A stretch of DNA of 64,000 bases from Sphingomonas natans. GTDB lineage: Bacteria > Pseudomonadota > Alphaproteobacteria > Sphingomonadales > Sphingomonadaceae. Of the stretch, positions 29,740 to 39,765 are shown piece after piece (positions within the stretch are counted from its first letter, which is position 1; the number at the start of each line of letters is the position of its first letter). The notes beneath the pieces were generated by a model. It saw only the letters and a program-made list of their open reading frames with translations, made no database searches and had not been told where the DNA came from. Position numbers and translations under genes: made by a program. The DNA lies in assembly GCF_030546695.1 (NCBI RefSeq), contig NZ_JAUOTP010000009.1:1-64000 (forward strand). The letters run 5' to 3'.

Positions 29740-30685
29740 CCTGGGCCTGAAAGGGCTCGTCGCCGGATGGCGGTTCAGGACACACCCCCCGGAGCCGTCG
29801 TCCGGCGACATCCTTTTGAAGCGCGGCGTGCCGGATGTTGCTCCAAGAGCGGATCAACAGTTTCGTCGATGAAGCTCGGCAGAACTCGCTTGGGCTAAGT
29901 CCTTGGAGCGGGTTGTGGCTCCACCGATTCAATCGATAAAGTCACGCTGGGTCCCCTCTTCCCGGGGGTGCCTGGGCTGGCAAGGGCCCGTCGCCGGATG
30001 GTCGCTCCCTAATACCCCAGCGGGCGGCCGCCGGCGGCAAACGCAATACGAAGGCGGCAGGCCTATTCCGCCGCGCTTCTCGGCCAAGCGCCGCCCGTAA
30101 ACTCCTTTGAGCTACACCTTTTGGAGCGGGTTGCGAGCAGGCTCTCGAAGCCGATAACTGATCCCAGGTCTAGCCCTAGGACCCGGGCCCGCAAGGGCTC
30201 GTTGCCGGACAGCGGATCGGGGCCGCTGTCCGGCAACACCCGCCCGGGATAGTGAGGCGAGGTGGACATCGTCGGCTCCAGAGGATCGACGAGCCGGTGG
30301 CAAGACGATGGCGCACTCACTTAGGCTAAGCCGTTGAGGCGCATTGCGGCGGGGTCGATTGCAGTCGATATATCCACTGCGGGCACGCGCCCCCGACGCG
30401 TGCCTCGGCGTCAAAGGCGGGGGCAATTCCGCTCGTGTGAAACAGCGGTCGAAGACCTCGTGCGCCATTAGCGGCACCGTCGAGGCTGCCCTCTATCCGT
30501 GACTAATCGAGGATGTGAGCCACTCTCTAAGTGTCGGTGGACGCTCTGACCCGGCCGCAATGACTTGCGAGTCACCGATCAGTTTTGGTATTTTTGGTCT
30601 CGGGCCCTCTCCGCGGGCCTGGGCCTATGGCCCGTCGCCGGATGGCCGCTCTCAAACACCCCCGAGGGCGGTCGCCGGCGGCAAA
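29740..30685. repeat. Cluster of REP-like hairpin repeats
   Basis: Four copies of a 60-70-nt unit begin near 29740, 29971, 30183 and 30618. Each starts CCTGGGCC or similar, then AAGGGCTCGTCGCCGGA and a matching right arm. The third is the clearest hairpin: 15-bp perfect stem GTTGCCGGACAGCGG (30201-30215) with 7-nt loop. A second shared block, TTGGAGCGGGTTG, follows between copies (about 29903 and 30121). No protein reading fits the stretch. Confidence 0.7.
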
Positions 30686-31638
30686 TATTACGAGGCACGG
30701 CCAGCCGATACTGCCATCGACAGCGCCGTAAACCGTGGCACTGATGGTCTCCATCATGCGATAGCCGGCCGTGTCGCGTGGTTCCTACGGTCGGACCTGA
30801 GGCTTCCTCGTTGCCGCCATTATCGACCCGCGAAGAGCAGCTTTCGGTTGCCGATCGATCGGTTTGTCGAGCGCCCGATGTTCGCTGTTGGTCGTGACAT
30901 CAGGGGGCGTCCGCCGCCTATCATCCTGCCAGATGCGCGTCTCCAAAAGCACAGGCGCGGTAGAGGTCGTGGAGCGCGGATGGTCGAGACATGAAGCTTG
31001 CGAGGGGAAAGGGGAGGGGCGTGTGGGCGATGGCAAGATTAAAGCTATGGCACTGGCACCGCACTAAGCCATTGTATAATAATCAATATTTGCCAATAAT
31101 TTTGGCACGGCCGCCCCGTTGTTAGTGCCAGTCTGTATAAGATCGTCGAGTTTACAGCAGGTTAGGCGGCACCGATTTTCCGGATGACGCCATCTGCGCC
31201 GCTTTGACACTTCGCCGCAACGGACCGCACATGATGCGCCGATCCGGTCATCCATTGCCGATGCCGGGCGATTGTCGGGCCTCCATAAGAGGCCACCGCT
31301 GTCGCTGCCCGCCGGCGGTCGGCGAGCCGGGGAAAGCAGCGACATAATCGGTCGGGCGCGCGAATCGCCGGGGTTGCATCTCTTTTTTCGCGCCGTATTC
31401 TGCGATCGCGCCGGAAACGGCGCCGAGGCGTGAGAACCTCGCTTGAAGAATGGATCCGCGAGGGCGCTGCCGGGAGGCCGGTGCGTATGTCCAGGCCGCT
31501 TGCGGCTAAAGGCACCGGCGCATAACTCAAGTATGTTCTCAACTCCCGGCTTTTGCCGAAGGCGCCTTGCTTCGAAGCGCGGGGCGTCGGGAACATGCGT
31601 TCAGAGATGCGGCTAGACGGGTTCTGCAGGTGGCGTCG
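30686..31638. other. Spacer before the lasso-peptide regulatory operon
   Basis: About 950 nt show no supported gene. The right end must hold the promoter of the sigma-factor gene at 31639. The stretch 31075-31105 is unusually A+T-rich for this DNA (AATAATCAATATTTGCCAAT), and could be part of a promoter, though no paired boxes were found. Confidence 0.4.
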
Positions 31639-32217
31639 ATGCGACTGACGTCGCGCCGCGAGATCCGGCCGATCGAGCTTGGAAAAGACGAGCCACGCGC
31701 GCCCGACCCAAAGGACGCGGTGGGGCAGCCTTGCATCGAGGCGCTGTACCGCGAGTATCGCTTAAGCTTGATGCGCCGTCTGCGCCGCACCACCTCGCCT
31801 GAACGCGCCAGCGACCTCGTGCAGCAGGTGTTCACCCGGCTGGTCTCGTTGGGGCCCGAGCGGCTTGCGGCGATCACCAGTCCGGCGGGCTATCTGCGGC
31901 GCTCGGTCAACAACCTCCTGTTGGACGGTGCAAAATCAGACCGTCGCCAGGCGACTGTGCATCACGTATCTGCAGATGACGTCGATCTGCATGCGCCCGA
32001 CCAGATCGCCGCACTCGAGGCACGCGACATGCTGCAGCGGCTGGAACAGGCTCTGCGGCGGGTTAATCCCCGGACGCGCGAGATATTCCTGGCGCATCGC
32101 ATTGATGGTTATTCTTATGTAGAAATCGCCGCACGCACCGGATTGAGCGTGAAGGGGGTCGAGAAGCATATGAGCAAAGCGATAGCCTTCGTCGATCATG
32201 TCCTGTCGGCTCGATGA
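31639..32217 (+). CDS. FecI-type ECF sigma factor of the lasso locus
   Basis: This 192-aa protein has sigma region 2 ('ALYREYRLSLMRRLRRTTSP' to 'RRSVNNLLLDGAKSDRR') and region 4 ('VNPRTREIFLAHRIDGYSYV' then 'IAARTGLSVKGVEKHMSKAI'), the FecI-like layout. It should direct RNA polymerase to the receptor or peptide promoters when released by the FecR-like partner. The ATG at 31639 with AGGTGG upstream is preferred to the earlier frame start at 31567. It overlaps the next gene by 4 nt (ATGA). This FecI-FecR-TonB receptor-isopeptidase order is the known arm of astexin-type lasso clusters. Confidence 0.88.
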   Translation: MRLTSRREIRPIELGKDEPRAPDPKDAVGQPCIEALYREYRLSLMRRLRRTTSPERASDLVQQVFTRLVSLGPERLAAITSPAGYLRRSVNNLLLDGAKSDRRQATVHHVSADDVDLHAPDQIAALEARDMLQRLEQALRRVNPRTREIFLAHRIDGYSYVEIAARTGLSVKGVEKHMSKAIAFVDHVLSAR

Positions 32218-33215
32218 GGTCGCCGTCGGGGGAGGATGGCGCCCCCGTCAGCGCGGCGGCTGCCGATTGGTTCGCCAAGATGCGGGGTCCGGATGCTGCG
32301 CGATGGTCCGCTGAGCTGGACGCCTGGCGAGCCGCGGATCCGGCTCATGACGCCGCTTATGCCCGCTTGCTCCAGCGATGGGATCAGTCCGTTTTCCTGA
32401 CCCATTCGGCGCTCGCGGGGAAGCGCGACCTGCGTCGCGCCGCAATCTGGTGGCGCCGCCCGGCGATCGGTTACGCCGCGCTGGCAGCCGTGCTTCTCCT
32501 AGTCGCGGGGCTCGGCATTTTGACGCTGGGACGAGTCGGACACGCCACACCGGCTGCACCAACCCTTTATGCCAGCGCGGGCGCGCGCCCGCGTTCGCTG
32601 GCCTTTGCCGATGGGGCCCGGGTCATCCTCGATGCGGCATCAGCGATCAGTGTTCGAGACGATGCGGGTGGCCGCGAAATCCGACTGATCCAAGGGCGCG
32701 TTCGCGTCGACGCGACACCTGCGTCCAAGGCTCCATTGTTTGTGGCCGCCAACGCGGCCTTCGCAGTCTCGGACGGCGGGCTGTTCGATGTCAGTATCAC
32801 AGGCCCGGTCGTTCGGGTCGTGTCATGGCGCGGGACGGTTCGTGTGGCGACCGAGCGCGGCGGCAAACCCGCGGGTCTCCAATACCCGCTTTTGGCCGCG
32901 GGCTATGAGATCGCATTGGAGGGAGCTGGGACGCACCCGCGCGCGGTCCCGACCAACCCCGACAATTTCGGCTGGCCGCGCGGAATGCTGACGTTCGATC
33001 GCGTGCGACTGGCGGACGCCATCGCCGCGATCAACCGATACAATCTGGTCCAGATCAGTCTCGCCGATACTGTGTCCGGCAATCTGCGGGTGACGGGCGC
33101 ATTTCATGCAGCCGAGCCGGACGCCTTTGCCAGCGCCGTCGCGAAGATGTTTGATCTGACCGTCGGCAAATCGCCCGATGGTTCGATCCTGCTGTCGCCT
33201 GCAATAAAAACGTAG
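32214..33215 (+). CDS. FecR-type anti-sigma / signal transducer
   Basis: This 333-aa protein has a cytoplasmic N-terminal domain (DUF4880-like, 'AAADWFAKMRGPDAARW'), one membrane span ('AIGYAALAAVLLLVAGLGI', near residues 82-101) and a periplasmic FecR domain ('RSLAFADGARVILDAASAIS', 'VVSWRGTVRVATERGGKPA'). The C-terminal region with 'FDRVRLADAIAAINRYN' resembles the secretin/STN-like end of FecR proteins that contacts the receptor. Its place between the sigma factor and the TonB-dependent receptor is the classic surface-signalling set. It starts at the stop of the sigma gene. Confidence 0.88.
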   Translation: MRSPSGEDGAPVSAAAADWFAKMRGPDAARWSAELDAWRAADPAHDAAYARLLQRWDQSVFLTHSALAGKRDLRRAAIWWRRPAIGYAALAAVLLLVAGLGILTLGRVGHATPAAPTLYASAGARPRSLAFADGARVILDAASAISVRDDAGGREIRLIQGRVRVDATPASKAPLFVAANAAFAVSDGGLFDVSITGPVVRVVSWRGTVRVATERGGKPAGLQYPLLAAGYEIALEGAGTHPRAVPTNPDNFGWPRGMLTFDRVRLADAIAAINRYNLVQISLADTVSGNLRVTGAFHAAEPDAFASAVAKMFDLTVGKSPDGSILLSPAIKT

Positions 33216-33287
33216 GGTCAATTCGCCCAACGTCGTCCTCCCCCTCGAACGGCTCCGCGCCAAGCGGACCGAACCAGGGGGACGTCC

Positions 33288-35876
33288 ATGTCGCAACTCC
33301 GTTTTCATCGTCAGCTCGCCGCGACGTTTGCCGTGTCAGTCGCCGGTGCCTTGGTCGCGCCGGCGGCGCGGGCGCAGGTCAGCGACATCCGACCCTATGA
33401 TCTTTCCGCGCAGCCGCTTGGAGCCGCCTTGCAGGCCGTCGCGCTTGCCTCCGGCCAGGATATCCTGTCGCCAGCATCGGTTATCGGTGACCGGCAGGCG
33501 CCAGCCCTCCTCGGGCGATATACGGCTCGCCAAGCGGTCGCCATCCTACTTGCAGGATCGGGGCTGCGGGCGCGCGCTGACGGAGCGACGCTGCTCATCG
33601 TGCCCGCGTCTGATCGATCGGCTGTCCTTGTGGATACGGCGCGAGCGGACGACGATATACTGGTCACCGGGTCCAGGATCCGCGGTGCGCTGATTGCATC
33701 GCCGGTTATCCGCCTCAGTCAGGACGATATGCGCAATGCGGGACAGACGAGCCTGGGCGACGTTGTCCGCAGCATCCCGCAAAGCTTTGGCGGCGGCCAG
33801 AATCCCGGGGTTGGAACCAACGTTCCCGTCACCCGCGGGGTCGATGTCGGCGGTGGCTCGTCGATCAACCTGCGGGGCCTCGGCAGCGACGCGACGCTGA
33901 CCCTGCTCAATGGCCACCGACTTTCGTACAGCGCGTCGCGCCAAAGCATCGACGTCTCCTCGATCCCGCTCGATGCGGTCGATCGCATCGAAATCGTCCC
34001 CGACGGGGCATCGGCGCTTTATGGATCCGATGCCGTGGCGGGCGTCGCCAATATCGTGCTCAAGCGGGACTTTGCGGGACTGCGGACCAGTGCCCGGCTC
34101 GGCACATCGACCGACGGCGGCGATTTCAGCCAGCAATATGGCGCGGTGGCGGGCCGCACCTGGGGGTCGGGCGGGATCATTGCCGCGTATGAATTCAACC
34201 GCTCGACCTCGATCACATCGGCCGATCGCTCTTATGCCGCGACCCGCTCGCCCGGACTGACCTTGTTTCCGGCCTTGAAGCGCCACAGCGCGACGATCAG
34301 CGGACATCAGGTCCTGGCAACCGATCTGACGCTCGACCTGGACGCCCTTTATAACAAGCGCTGGAGCGTTTCGAGCTTCCCCCTGAACGCCGCGGGAAAT
34401 CTCGCTGTCAGCAGCGGGACGTCTTATTCCACCGCTGAATCGCTGGTCGTCGCGCCGACCTTGCGCGTTGCGATGGGCAGCGACTGGCAGACGGCACTGA
34501 CCGGATCTTATGGTCGGGACCATGTGCGCTACGGCGTCGATGTCAATTTCGCCGGCGTCGTCAGCAATGCGGGGTCCGGCTGCTATTGCAACAGCGCCAA
34601 ATCCGCCGAGCTCAACGGCGATGGCACGCTCTTCCGGATGCCGGGGGGCCATGCAAAGCTTGCGCTTGGCGCCGGCTACCGGCGAAACGACTTCACCAGC
34701 TTCAGGGGCGCCGGCAATTACCGGAACGTCTCGAAGTCACAGGACAGCTATTATGGCTTTGGCGAGATCAACCTGCCGTTGGTGTCGCCCGCGCAGGGAA
34801 TAGCGCTGGTCAGCCTGCTCAATGTCAGCGCGGCGATCCGATACGAAAACTATCCCGGCACCGGCTCTGTCGCGACCCCGAAGCTGGGGACCGTCTATGC
34901 GCCGACACCCGACTTTTTGCTGAGGGCGAGCTGGGGCAAATCCTTCCGGGCCCCGACGTTGCTGCAGCGTTACGATCCGCAAAGCGTGACGCTCAACCGC
35001 GCGACCTCGGTCGGCGGGAGCGGCTTCCCGGCGGGCGCGACCGTTCTCACGGTTCAAGGGGGGAATTCGGAGCTCAAGCCGGAGCGCGCAACGAACTGGT
35101 CGGCGGGCATCGATCTCCACCCTCGAACCGTTGCAGGCTTCCACCTCGAGGTGAGCTATTTCTCGACACAATATCGAGATCGGATCGTCGATCCGGTCGC
35201 CTTGCTCTCGGTCGCACTCAGCAACCCGATCTATCGCGACCAGGTCATGCTCAACCCGACGGACGCCGCCAAGGCGAACGCTCTGGCCGCCGCGGGAACA
35301 TTCTTGAATGCCGCCGGGGCACCTTATGATCCCGCGAAGGTTGTCGCGCTGATTGACGACGCCAGCGTCAATGCCGGTCGTCAAACGATCCACGGCGCCG
35401 ACCTATTGCTGCGTCTCGACAAGGCGCTCGGCGACCGGGCCGGCAGTCTCCACGCGCTGCTCAATGCGACCTATCTCGCGAGCAAGCAGCAGATCAGCAG
35501 CCTCCAGCCCGTCGTGACCCTTGCTGGGACCTTGTTCAATCCGCCGCATGTTCGCACGCGCGGTGGATTGGGCTGGTCGGACGGACCGGTCTCGCTGACG
35601 TCGACCGTCAATTATATCGGCAGCATTCGTGACACGCGTTTCCATCCGAGCCCACGCATTGCGTCGTTGACGACTCTTGATCTCTCGGCGCGGGTGCAGA
35701 CGGATGGGGAGGCGGGCCTGTTCCGAAACTTGGATCTGACGCTGTCGCTCCTCAACGCGACCAACGCCAAACCGGCCGCCATCGCAATCTCGTCCTTCAC
35801 GGACACGCCTTACGATTCGACCAACTTTTCCCCCGTCGGCCGCTTCATTGCCTTGGGGATTGCGCGGAGATGGTGA
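33288..35876 (+). CDS. TonB-dependent outer-membrane receptor with STN signalling domain
   Basis: This 862-aa protein has a signal peptide ending 'ALVAPAARAQ' and then an STN domain (about residues 33-105: 'YDLSAQPLGAALQAVALASG') for contact with FecR. A TonB-box-like 'DDDILVTGSRI' and a plug domain ('AGQTSLGDVVRSIPQSF', 'LRGLGSDATLTLLNGHRL') follow. The large beta-barrel ends in 'FIALGIARRW', with the terminal aromatic residue typical of outer-membrane proteins. In related lasso loci such receptors import the peptide or its target ligand; that role is inferred here from the neighbours. The stop lies inside the first codons of the isopeptidase gene (7-nt overlap). Confidence 0.92.
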   Translation: MSQLRFHRQLAATFAVSVAGALVAPAARAQVSDIRPYDLSAQPLGAALQAVALASGQDILSPASVIGDRQAPALLGRYTARQAVAILLAGSGLRARADGATLLIVPASDRSAVLVDTARADDDILVTGSRIRGALIASPVIRLSQDDMRNAGQTSLGDVVRSIPQSFGGGQNPGVGTNVPVTRGVDVGGGSSINLRGLGSDATLTLLNGHRLSYSASRQSIDVSSIPLDAVDRIEIVPDGASALYGSDAVAGVANIVLKRDFAGLRTSARLGTSTDGGDFSQQYGAVAGRTWGSGGIIAAYEFNRSTSITSADRSYAATRSPGLTLFPALKRHSATISGHQVLATDLTLDLDALYNKRWSVSSFPLNAAGNLAVSSGTSYSTAESLVVAPTLRVAMGSDWQTALTGSYGRDHVRYGVDVNFAGVVSNAGSGCYCNSAKSAELNGDGTLFRMPGGHAKLALGAGYRRNDFTSFRGAGNYRNVSKSQDSYYGFGEINLPLVSPAQGIALVSLLNVSAAIRYENYPGTGSVATPKLGTVYAPTPDFLLRASWGKSFRAPTLLQRYDPQSVTLNRATSVGGSGFPAGATVLTVQGGNSELKPERATNWSAGIDLHPRTVAGFHLEVSYFSTQYRDRIVDPVALLSVALSNPIYRDQVMLNPTDAAKANALAAAGTFLNAAGAPYDPAKVVALIDDASVNAGRQTIHGADLLLRLDKALGDRAGSLHALLNATYLASKQQISSLQPVVTLAGTLFNPPHVRTRGGLGWSDGPVSLTSTVNYIGSIRDTRFHPSPRIASLTTLDLSARVQTDGEAGLFRNLDLTLSLLNATNAKPAAIAISSFTDTPYDSTNFSPVGRFIALGIARRW

Positions 35877-38071
35877 GCGTCGTGCACGGGGCCGCACGGG
35901 CATGCTCCATTGCCTTCCCCCCGATCGCCAGCGTCCTCCTCGCGACGGCCGCGACGGCGGGATGCACCCAGCTCGTGCCGGATGCCCAGCCCGCAAAAGC
36001 GCCGGCTCGCACAATCACAATGCTCGATTTGGTCAGATTGCGCGATATCGGCTTTCCGGATCCGTCCATCACCGGCGGTCCGAGCCCCCTCGCCGTCGCG
36101 CCAGATGGCCGCTCTTATGCCTTCGTCATCAACCGGGCGGATCCGGAGACCAATGGCTATTGCCGGGCGCTGGTGGTGGGCAGCCTTGAGGCCGGACGGC
36201 GCCTGCGGATCGTCGATCAGGGCGGGACGCTGATCACGCTGACCGACGTCCAGCGGGAGCTTTTCGTGCCGGGTGGATTCCCAGCGGTCGTGACACCGAC
36301 ATGGTCGCCCGACGGTCAATGGATCGCCTACCTGCGACGGGACGACGGGGTCACGCGCGCCTGGAGGGTTCGCGCGGACGGCAAAGTCGCGGTGGCGGTA
36401 ACGCGTGGGCCCGACGATGTTGAGACGGTGCGCTGGAGCGGGGATGGGCATGCACTGCTCTTCACCACCCGTCCTGGAATCCGAACCGAGCAACAGTCGA
36501 TCGATCGAGAGGCCCGATCGGGCTGGCTCTATGATGGTCGCGTCGTCACCTATTCAGGGGCTCGGCCCCAGATTCGCGAAAGCGTGGCACCGCTCGTCTG
36601 GTTCTCGGCAGACGTTGCTACCGGCATCGTGACGCGTTTGGACGGGCCCGGCGCGGCGTCGGCCAAGAATTCGGTCGCCGAACTCTACCGGACGCCGGAG
36701 GCGATCGCACAGGATGGACGGCGCGCGTGGACCGACCACGGTGCTCGGTCGCCGCAAAGTCCGACCGAGCTGCATCTGAGCGACATCCACGGCAAAGCGA
36801 TCCCCTGCACTGCCGCGATATGTTCCGGCGGGGGGATCATCGGTTTGTGGTGGTCTCCATCGGGCAATGCCCTCTGGGCGCTTCGTCGCGAGGGCTGGGA
36901 TCGCGGGGATATGGCGCTCTACCATTGGCGCGTCGGTGCCGGGGCGCCGCGTCGCGCATTGCGGACGCAAGATGTGCTCGTTGGCTGCGTGCCGGCAGGC
37001 AGGCATCTGCTCTGCGTCCGCGAAGGAACGCGATCCCCCCGCCATATCGTTTTGATCGATCCCGAGACGGGCCGAAGCGAGACCGTCTTCGATGCCAATC
37101 CCGAATTTGCCAGCATCGCCTTACCCCGGGTTCAGCGGCTCCGCTGGACCAACGATCGCGGGTTCGAAGCGTGGGGCGACCTCGTGCTCCCGGCCGACTA
37201 TCGCCGCGGGACCAAGCTCCCTTTGGTCATCGTCCAATATCATAGCGATGGCTTCTTGCGCGGCGGGACTGGCGACGAATATCCGATCTTCGCGTTCGCC
37301 GCGCGCGGTTTCGCCGTGCTGAGCGTCGAGCGGCCGGCATTTGCCTCTTCGGCGCTGCCCGATCTCAAAACCTATGACGAGATCAACGCGGCCGATTATA
37401 AAGACTGGGCTGAACGACGCAGCCTGCTGTCGTCGCTCGTCACAGGTGTCCGGCAGGTGATCGCCATGGGCGTGGCGGATCCGACGAGGATCGGGATTAC
37501 TGGTCTCAGCGACGGGTCGACCACCGTCCGCTTCGCGCTGATCAACACGCGTCTGTTCGCCGCCTCCTCGATCAGCACCTGCTGCCTCGAGCCGAAGACG
37601 GTCATGACCTATGGCGGGATCGCGTGGGCCGACTATAATCGCCGCATGGGATTTCCGCTCGCGATCGAAGACAATCCGACTTTCTGGAAACCCATGTCGC
37701 TTGCGCAGAATGCCAAAGACATCGACGTTCCGCTGCTGATGCAGATGGATGATGACGAATATCTGATCGGGCTTGAAGCCTTCGAGGCCCTGCGCGAATA
37801 TCGCAAGCCCGTCGAAATGTACGTCTTTCCGCACGAATATCATGCCAAGTGGCAGCCCATTCACCGCCTGGCGATCTACGAACGCAATCTCGACTGGTTC
37901 GATTATTGGCTGCGGGGCCATCGCGATGCTGATGCGGCAAAAGACAATCAATATCGACGGTGGGATGCGCTGCGCGTGCTCCGAGACGAGGCGCGCATCA
38001 AGCGACCTGGTCAGGCGCCTCTGGCCTGCAGCCAGGCTTCAACGTCGACCAGCTGCATGATCCGGCCATGA
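35870..38071 (+). CDS. Lasso-peptide isopeptidase (S9 family, AtxE2-like)
   Basis: This 733-aa prolyl-oligopeptidase-fold protein would cut the isopeptide bond of the mature lasso peptide and release a linear peptide, as AtxE2 does for astexins. An N-terminal signal or lipobox ('LLATAATAGCTQ') and a beta-propeller region come first. The hydrolase domain carries the nucleophile in 'ITGLSDGSTT' (Ser547), acidic residues in 'MQMDDDEYL' (Asp627-629) and His655 or His658 in 'FPHEYHAKW'. The Ser-Asp-His order and spacing fit AtxE2. The start overlaps the receptor gene, and the 3' end overlaps the macrolactam synthetase gene on the other strand by 61 nt. Peptides are not shown to be its substrate here. 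Confidence 0.9.
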   Translation: MVSVVHGAARACSIAFPPIASVLLATAATAGCTQLVPDAQPAKAPARTITMLDLVRLRDIGFPDPSITGGPSPLAVAPDGRSYAFVINRADPETNGYCRALVVGSLEAGRRLRIVDQGGTLITLTDVQRELFVPGGFPAVVTPTWSPDGQWIAYLRRDDGVTRAWRVRADGKVAVAVTRGPDDVETVRWSGDGHALLFTTRPGIRTEQQSIDREARSGWLYDGRVVTYSGARPQIRESVAPLVWFSADVATGIVTRLDGPGAASAKNSVAELYRTPEAIAQDGRRAWTDHGARSPQSPTELHLSDIHGKAIPCTAAICSGGGIIGLWWSPSGNALWALRREGWDRGDMALYHWRVGAGAPRRALRTQDVLVGCVPAGRHLLCVREGTRSPRHIVLIDPETGRSETVFDANPEFASIALPRVQRLRWTNDRGFEAWGDLVLPADYRRGTKLPLVIVQYHSDGFLRGGTGDEYPIFAFAARGFAVLSVERPAFASSALPDLKTYDEINAADYKDWAERRSLLSSLVTGVRQVIAMGVADPTRIGITGLSDGSTTVRFALINTRLFAASSISTCCLEPKTVMTYGGIAWADYNRRMGFPLAIEDNPTFWKPMSLAQNAKDIDVPLLMQMDDDEYLIGLEAFEALREYRKPVEMYVFPHEYHAKWQPIHRLAIYERNLDWFDYWLRGHRDADAAKDNQYRRWDALRVLRDEARIKRPGQAPLACSQASTSTSCMIRP

Positions 38072-39765
38072 TCGGCATCGTTGACCGGACGCTCGTCGTC
38101 GAGGGCCTGAAGCAGATCTGGCATATTCAGCAGTCCCTGCGCCGCGAGCGAACCACTGAGCAGGAACTTGCGGATGCCCGCGCGCTGATGCTCGTAAATC
38201 TCCGCTACGAAGCTGTCCGGTGTGCCTTTCGAGCGTCGCTCCAGGATGACGGCGGGAAGGAGCGCTTCAAAGGCGCGGCGTGCGACAGCGCGATTGCGGC
38301 CGCCTTCGAACCAAAACCAGCTCGGCACGCGGAGGCAGAGTTCGACGATCGGCTGTGATAACAATGGTGCTGTCGAAGGAAGGCGGTCCTGCGGATCAAG
38401 CCCCTCGACATAGCTCTGTCCGGCGACAATCATGGCGATATGGGCGCCCGCGCCGGGAAGCGTGCCGGGTGGTGCCTGCAGCCAAGGATGGGGGAGGGGC
38501 ACGGCCAACTCGGCGAGCGCCCGATCCGCAAGCATGCGCGTGTCGATCGCCCAACGATAGTTTCGGTGCTGGCACGCTCGCAAAACTGCGCGTCTGGCGA
38601 TCGTGGCAAGGCCGGCCTGAGAGAGCTGAGCGATGGTCAGCGTCGTCGGCCAAATGGCTCCCCATGAACCTGTCAGCAGACAGTCTGCGACGGGGGTGAC
38701 GGACGATAGAGAGCAAAACACATTGTCTCCGCCGCCGCCATCGACGACGATCGTCGCGCCAACGCGGTCCGCAGCCTCGTTCGCGATCCGCGCCGATTCC
38801 TGGGCGAAACTTCGCGCCGTCGGCCTTGGCAGGCGAGCGGCAGCGCTGATCCGCAGGTTGATCCTGCTTGGATCCCGATACTTTTCTAGAAGCGGCAGAT
38901 CGACGAAGGCGGCGGCGGCGCGCGCATAAAGACGCTCGTCGCCGGAAGGATGTTCGGTCACCATGGTGAGGCACGTACAATCCCGGCCTTCCGCGGCGAT
39001 CGCGGCAGCCAGGATCGATGAATCAAGCCCGCCCGACAATTTGAGCAGCGCATGATCGGGGGCTGCAATCCGCGCTGCGACACACGCCCGTATGGTCTCG
39101 CGGAGTGCCTGTGCTGCGACATCGCGGTCGACAATGGCGGCCTTCCGATCCGTAAAAGTCCAGGGATTCCAAAGAGTGTCTGTTTGAATCGATCCGTTCG
39201 AGAAGATGGACAGACGGGTGCCACCCGCGACTTCGCTCACCCCGGCGAGGCAGGTTTCATCGCGCCGAAGGTCACCAAACAGCAGCTGTCGGGAGACGGC
39301 AGGCCAATGGATGCGAGCGGGCGCTCCGACGATCGAAAGCAGCGCATCCATATCGGACGCGACAATCGTCATCCCGTCGCGCTCAACCCAGTAGCATGGC
39401 AAATCCCCAAGCGGCGCCCTGATGATCGCTACGCCGTCTGGGTGAGGTGCCGCGATCATGGCGATGTAGCCACCCCAATAGGCGCCGATCAGATGCGCGC
39501 CGCGCGATCGCAAGATGGCAGTTTGGGCGTCGGGGTGCAGGACGGTGCGCGGCGCGATGGGGTGACGCGTGAAGAGCGCGCCCAAGATAATTCCATCGTC
39601 GCTCACCATCGTCGGCGCGACCGCCGTCGAAGCGACGACCAACCCATCCCGTTCGAGTAGAAGCCTGAACGAGGCGAGGCGCGACATACGGGCAATGGCG
39701 GCGCCGACAGCGGCGCGCGGAGTACCGGTCTGCGTAATGATCGCGACGTAGCGATCGCGCGTCAT
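38011..39765 (-). CDS. Lasso-peptide macrolactam synthetase (C protein)
   Basis: This 584-aa protein is an asparagine-synthetase homologue that adenylates the ring Asp/Glu side chain and closes the N-terminal lactam ring of the lasso peptide. An N-terminal class-II amidotransferase-like region lacks the usual Cys-2. The ATP-binding PP-loop 'KLSGGLDSSILAAAIA' and a conserved 'VVDGGGGDNVFCS' are present, as is the C-terminal 'RSKGTPDSFVAEIYEHQR' block. Its start overlaps the B gene stop by 4 nt (ATGA), so the B and C genes are coupled. Its stop lies inside the convergent isopeptidase gene. Confidence 0.93.
   Translation of the reverse strand: MTRDRYVAIITQTGTPRAAVGAAIARMSRLASFRLLLERDGLVVASTAVAPTMVSDDGIILGALFTRHPIAPRTVLHPDAQTAILRSRGAHLIGAYWGGYIAMIAAPHPDGVAIIRAPLGDLPCYWVERDGMTIVASDMDALLSIVGAPARIHWPAVSRQLLFGDLRRDETCLAGVSEVAGGTRLSIFSNGSIQTDTLWNPWTFTDRKAAIVDRDVAAQALRETIRACVAARIAAPDHALLKLSGGLDSSILAAAIAAEGRDCTCLTMVTEHPSGDERLYARAAAAFVDLPLLEKYRDPSRINLRISAAARLPRPTARSFAQESARIANEAADRVGATIVVDGGGGDNVFCSLSSVTPVADCLLTGSWGAIWPTTLTIAQLSQAGLATIARRAVLRACQHRNYRWAIDTRMLADRALAELAVPLPHPWLQAPPGTLPGAGAHIAMIVAGQSYVEGLDPQDRLPSTAPLLSQPIVELCLRVPSWFWFEGGRNRAVARRAFEALLPAVILERRSKGTPDSFVAEIYEHQRAGIRKFLLSGSLAAQGLLNMPDLLQALDDERPVNDADHGRIMQLVDVEAWLQARGA

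Noticed and set aside
29740-30685. CRISPR array
   Set aside because: Copies are imperfect, of varied length and spacing, and each is a hairpin; there are no equal-length spacers.
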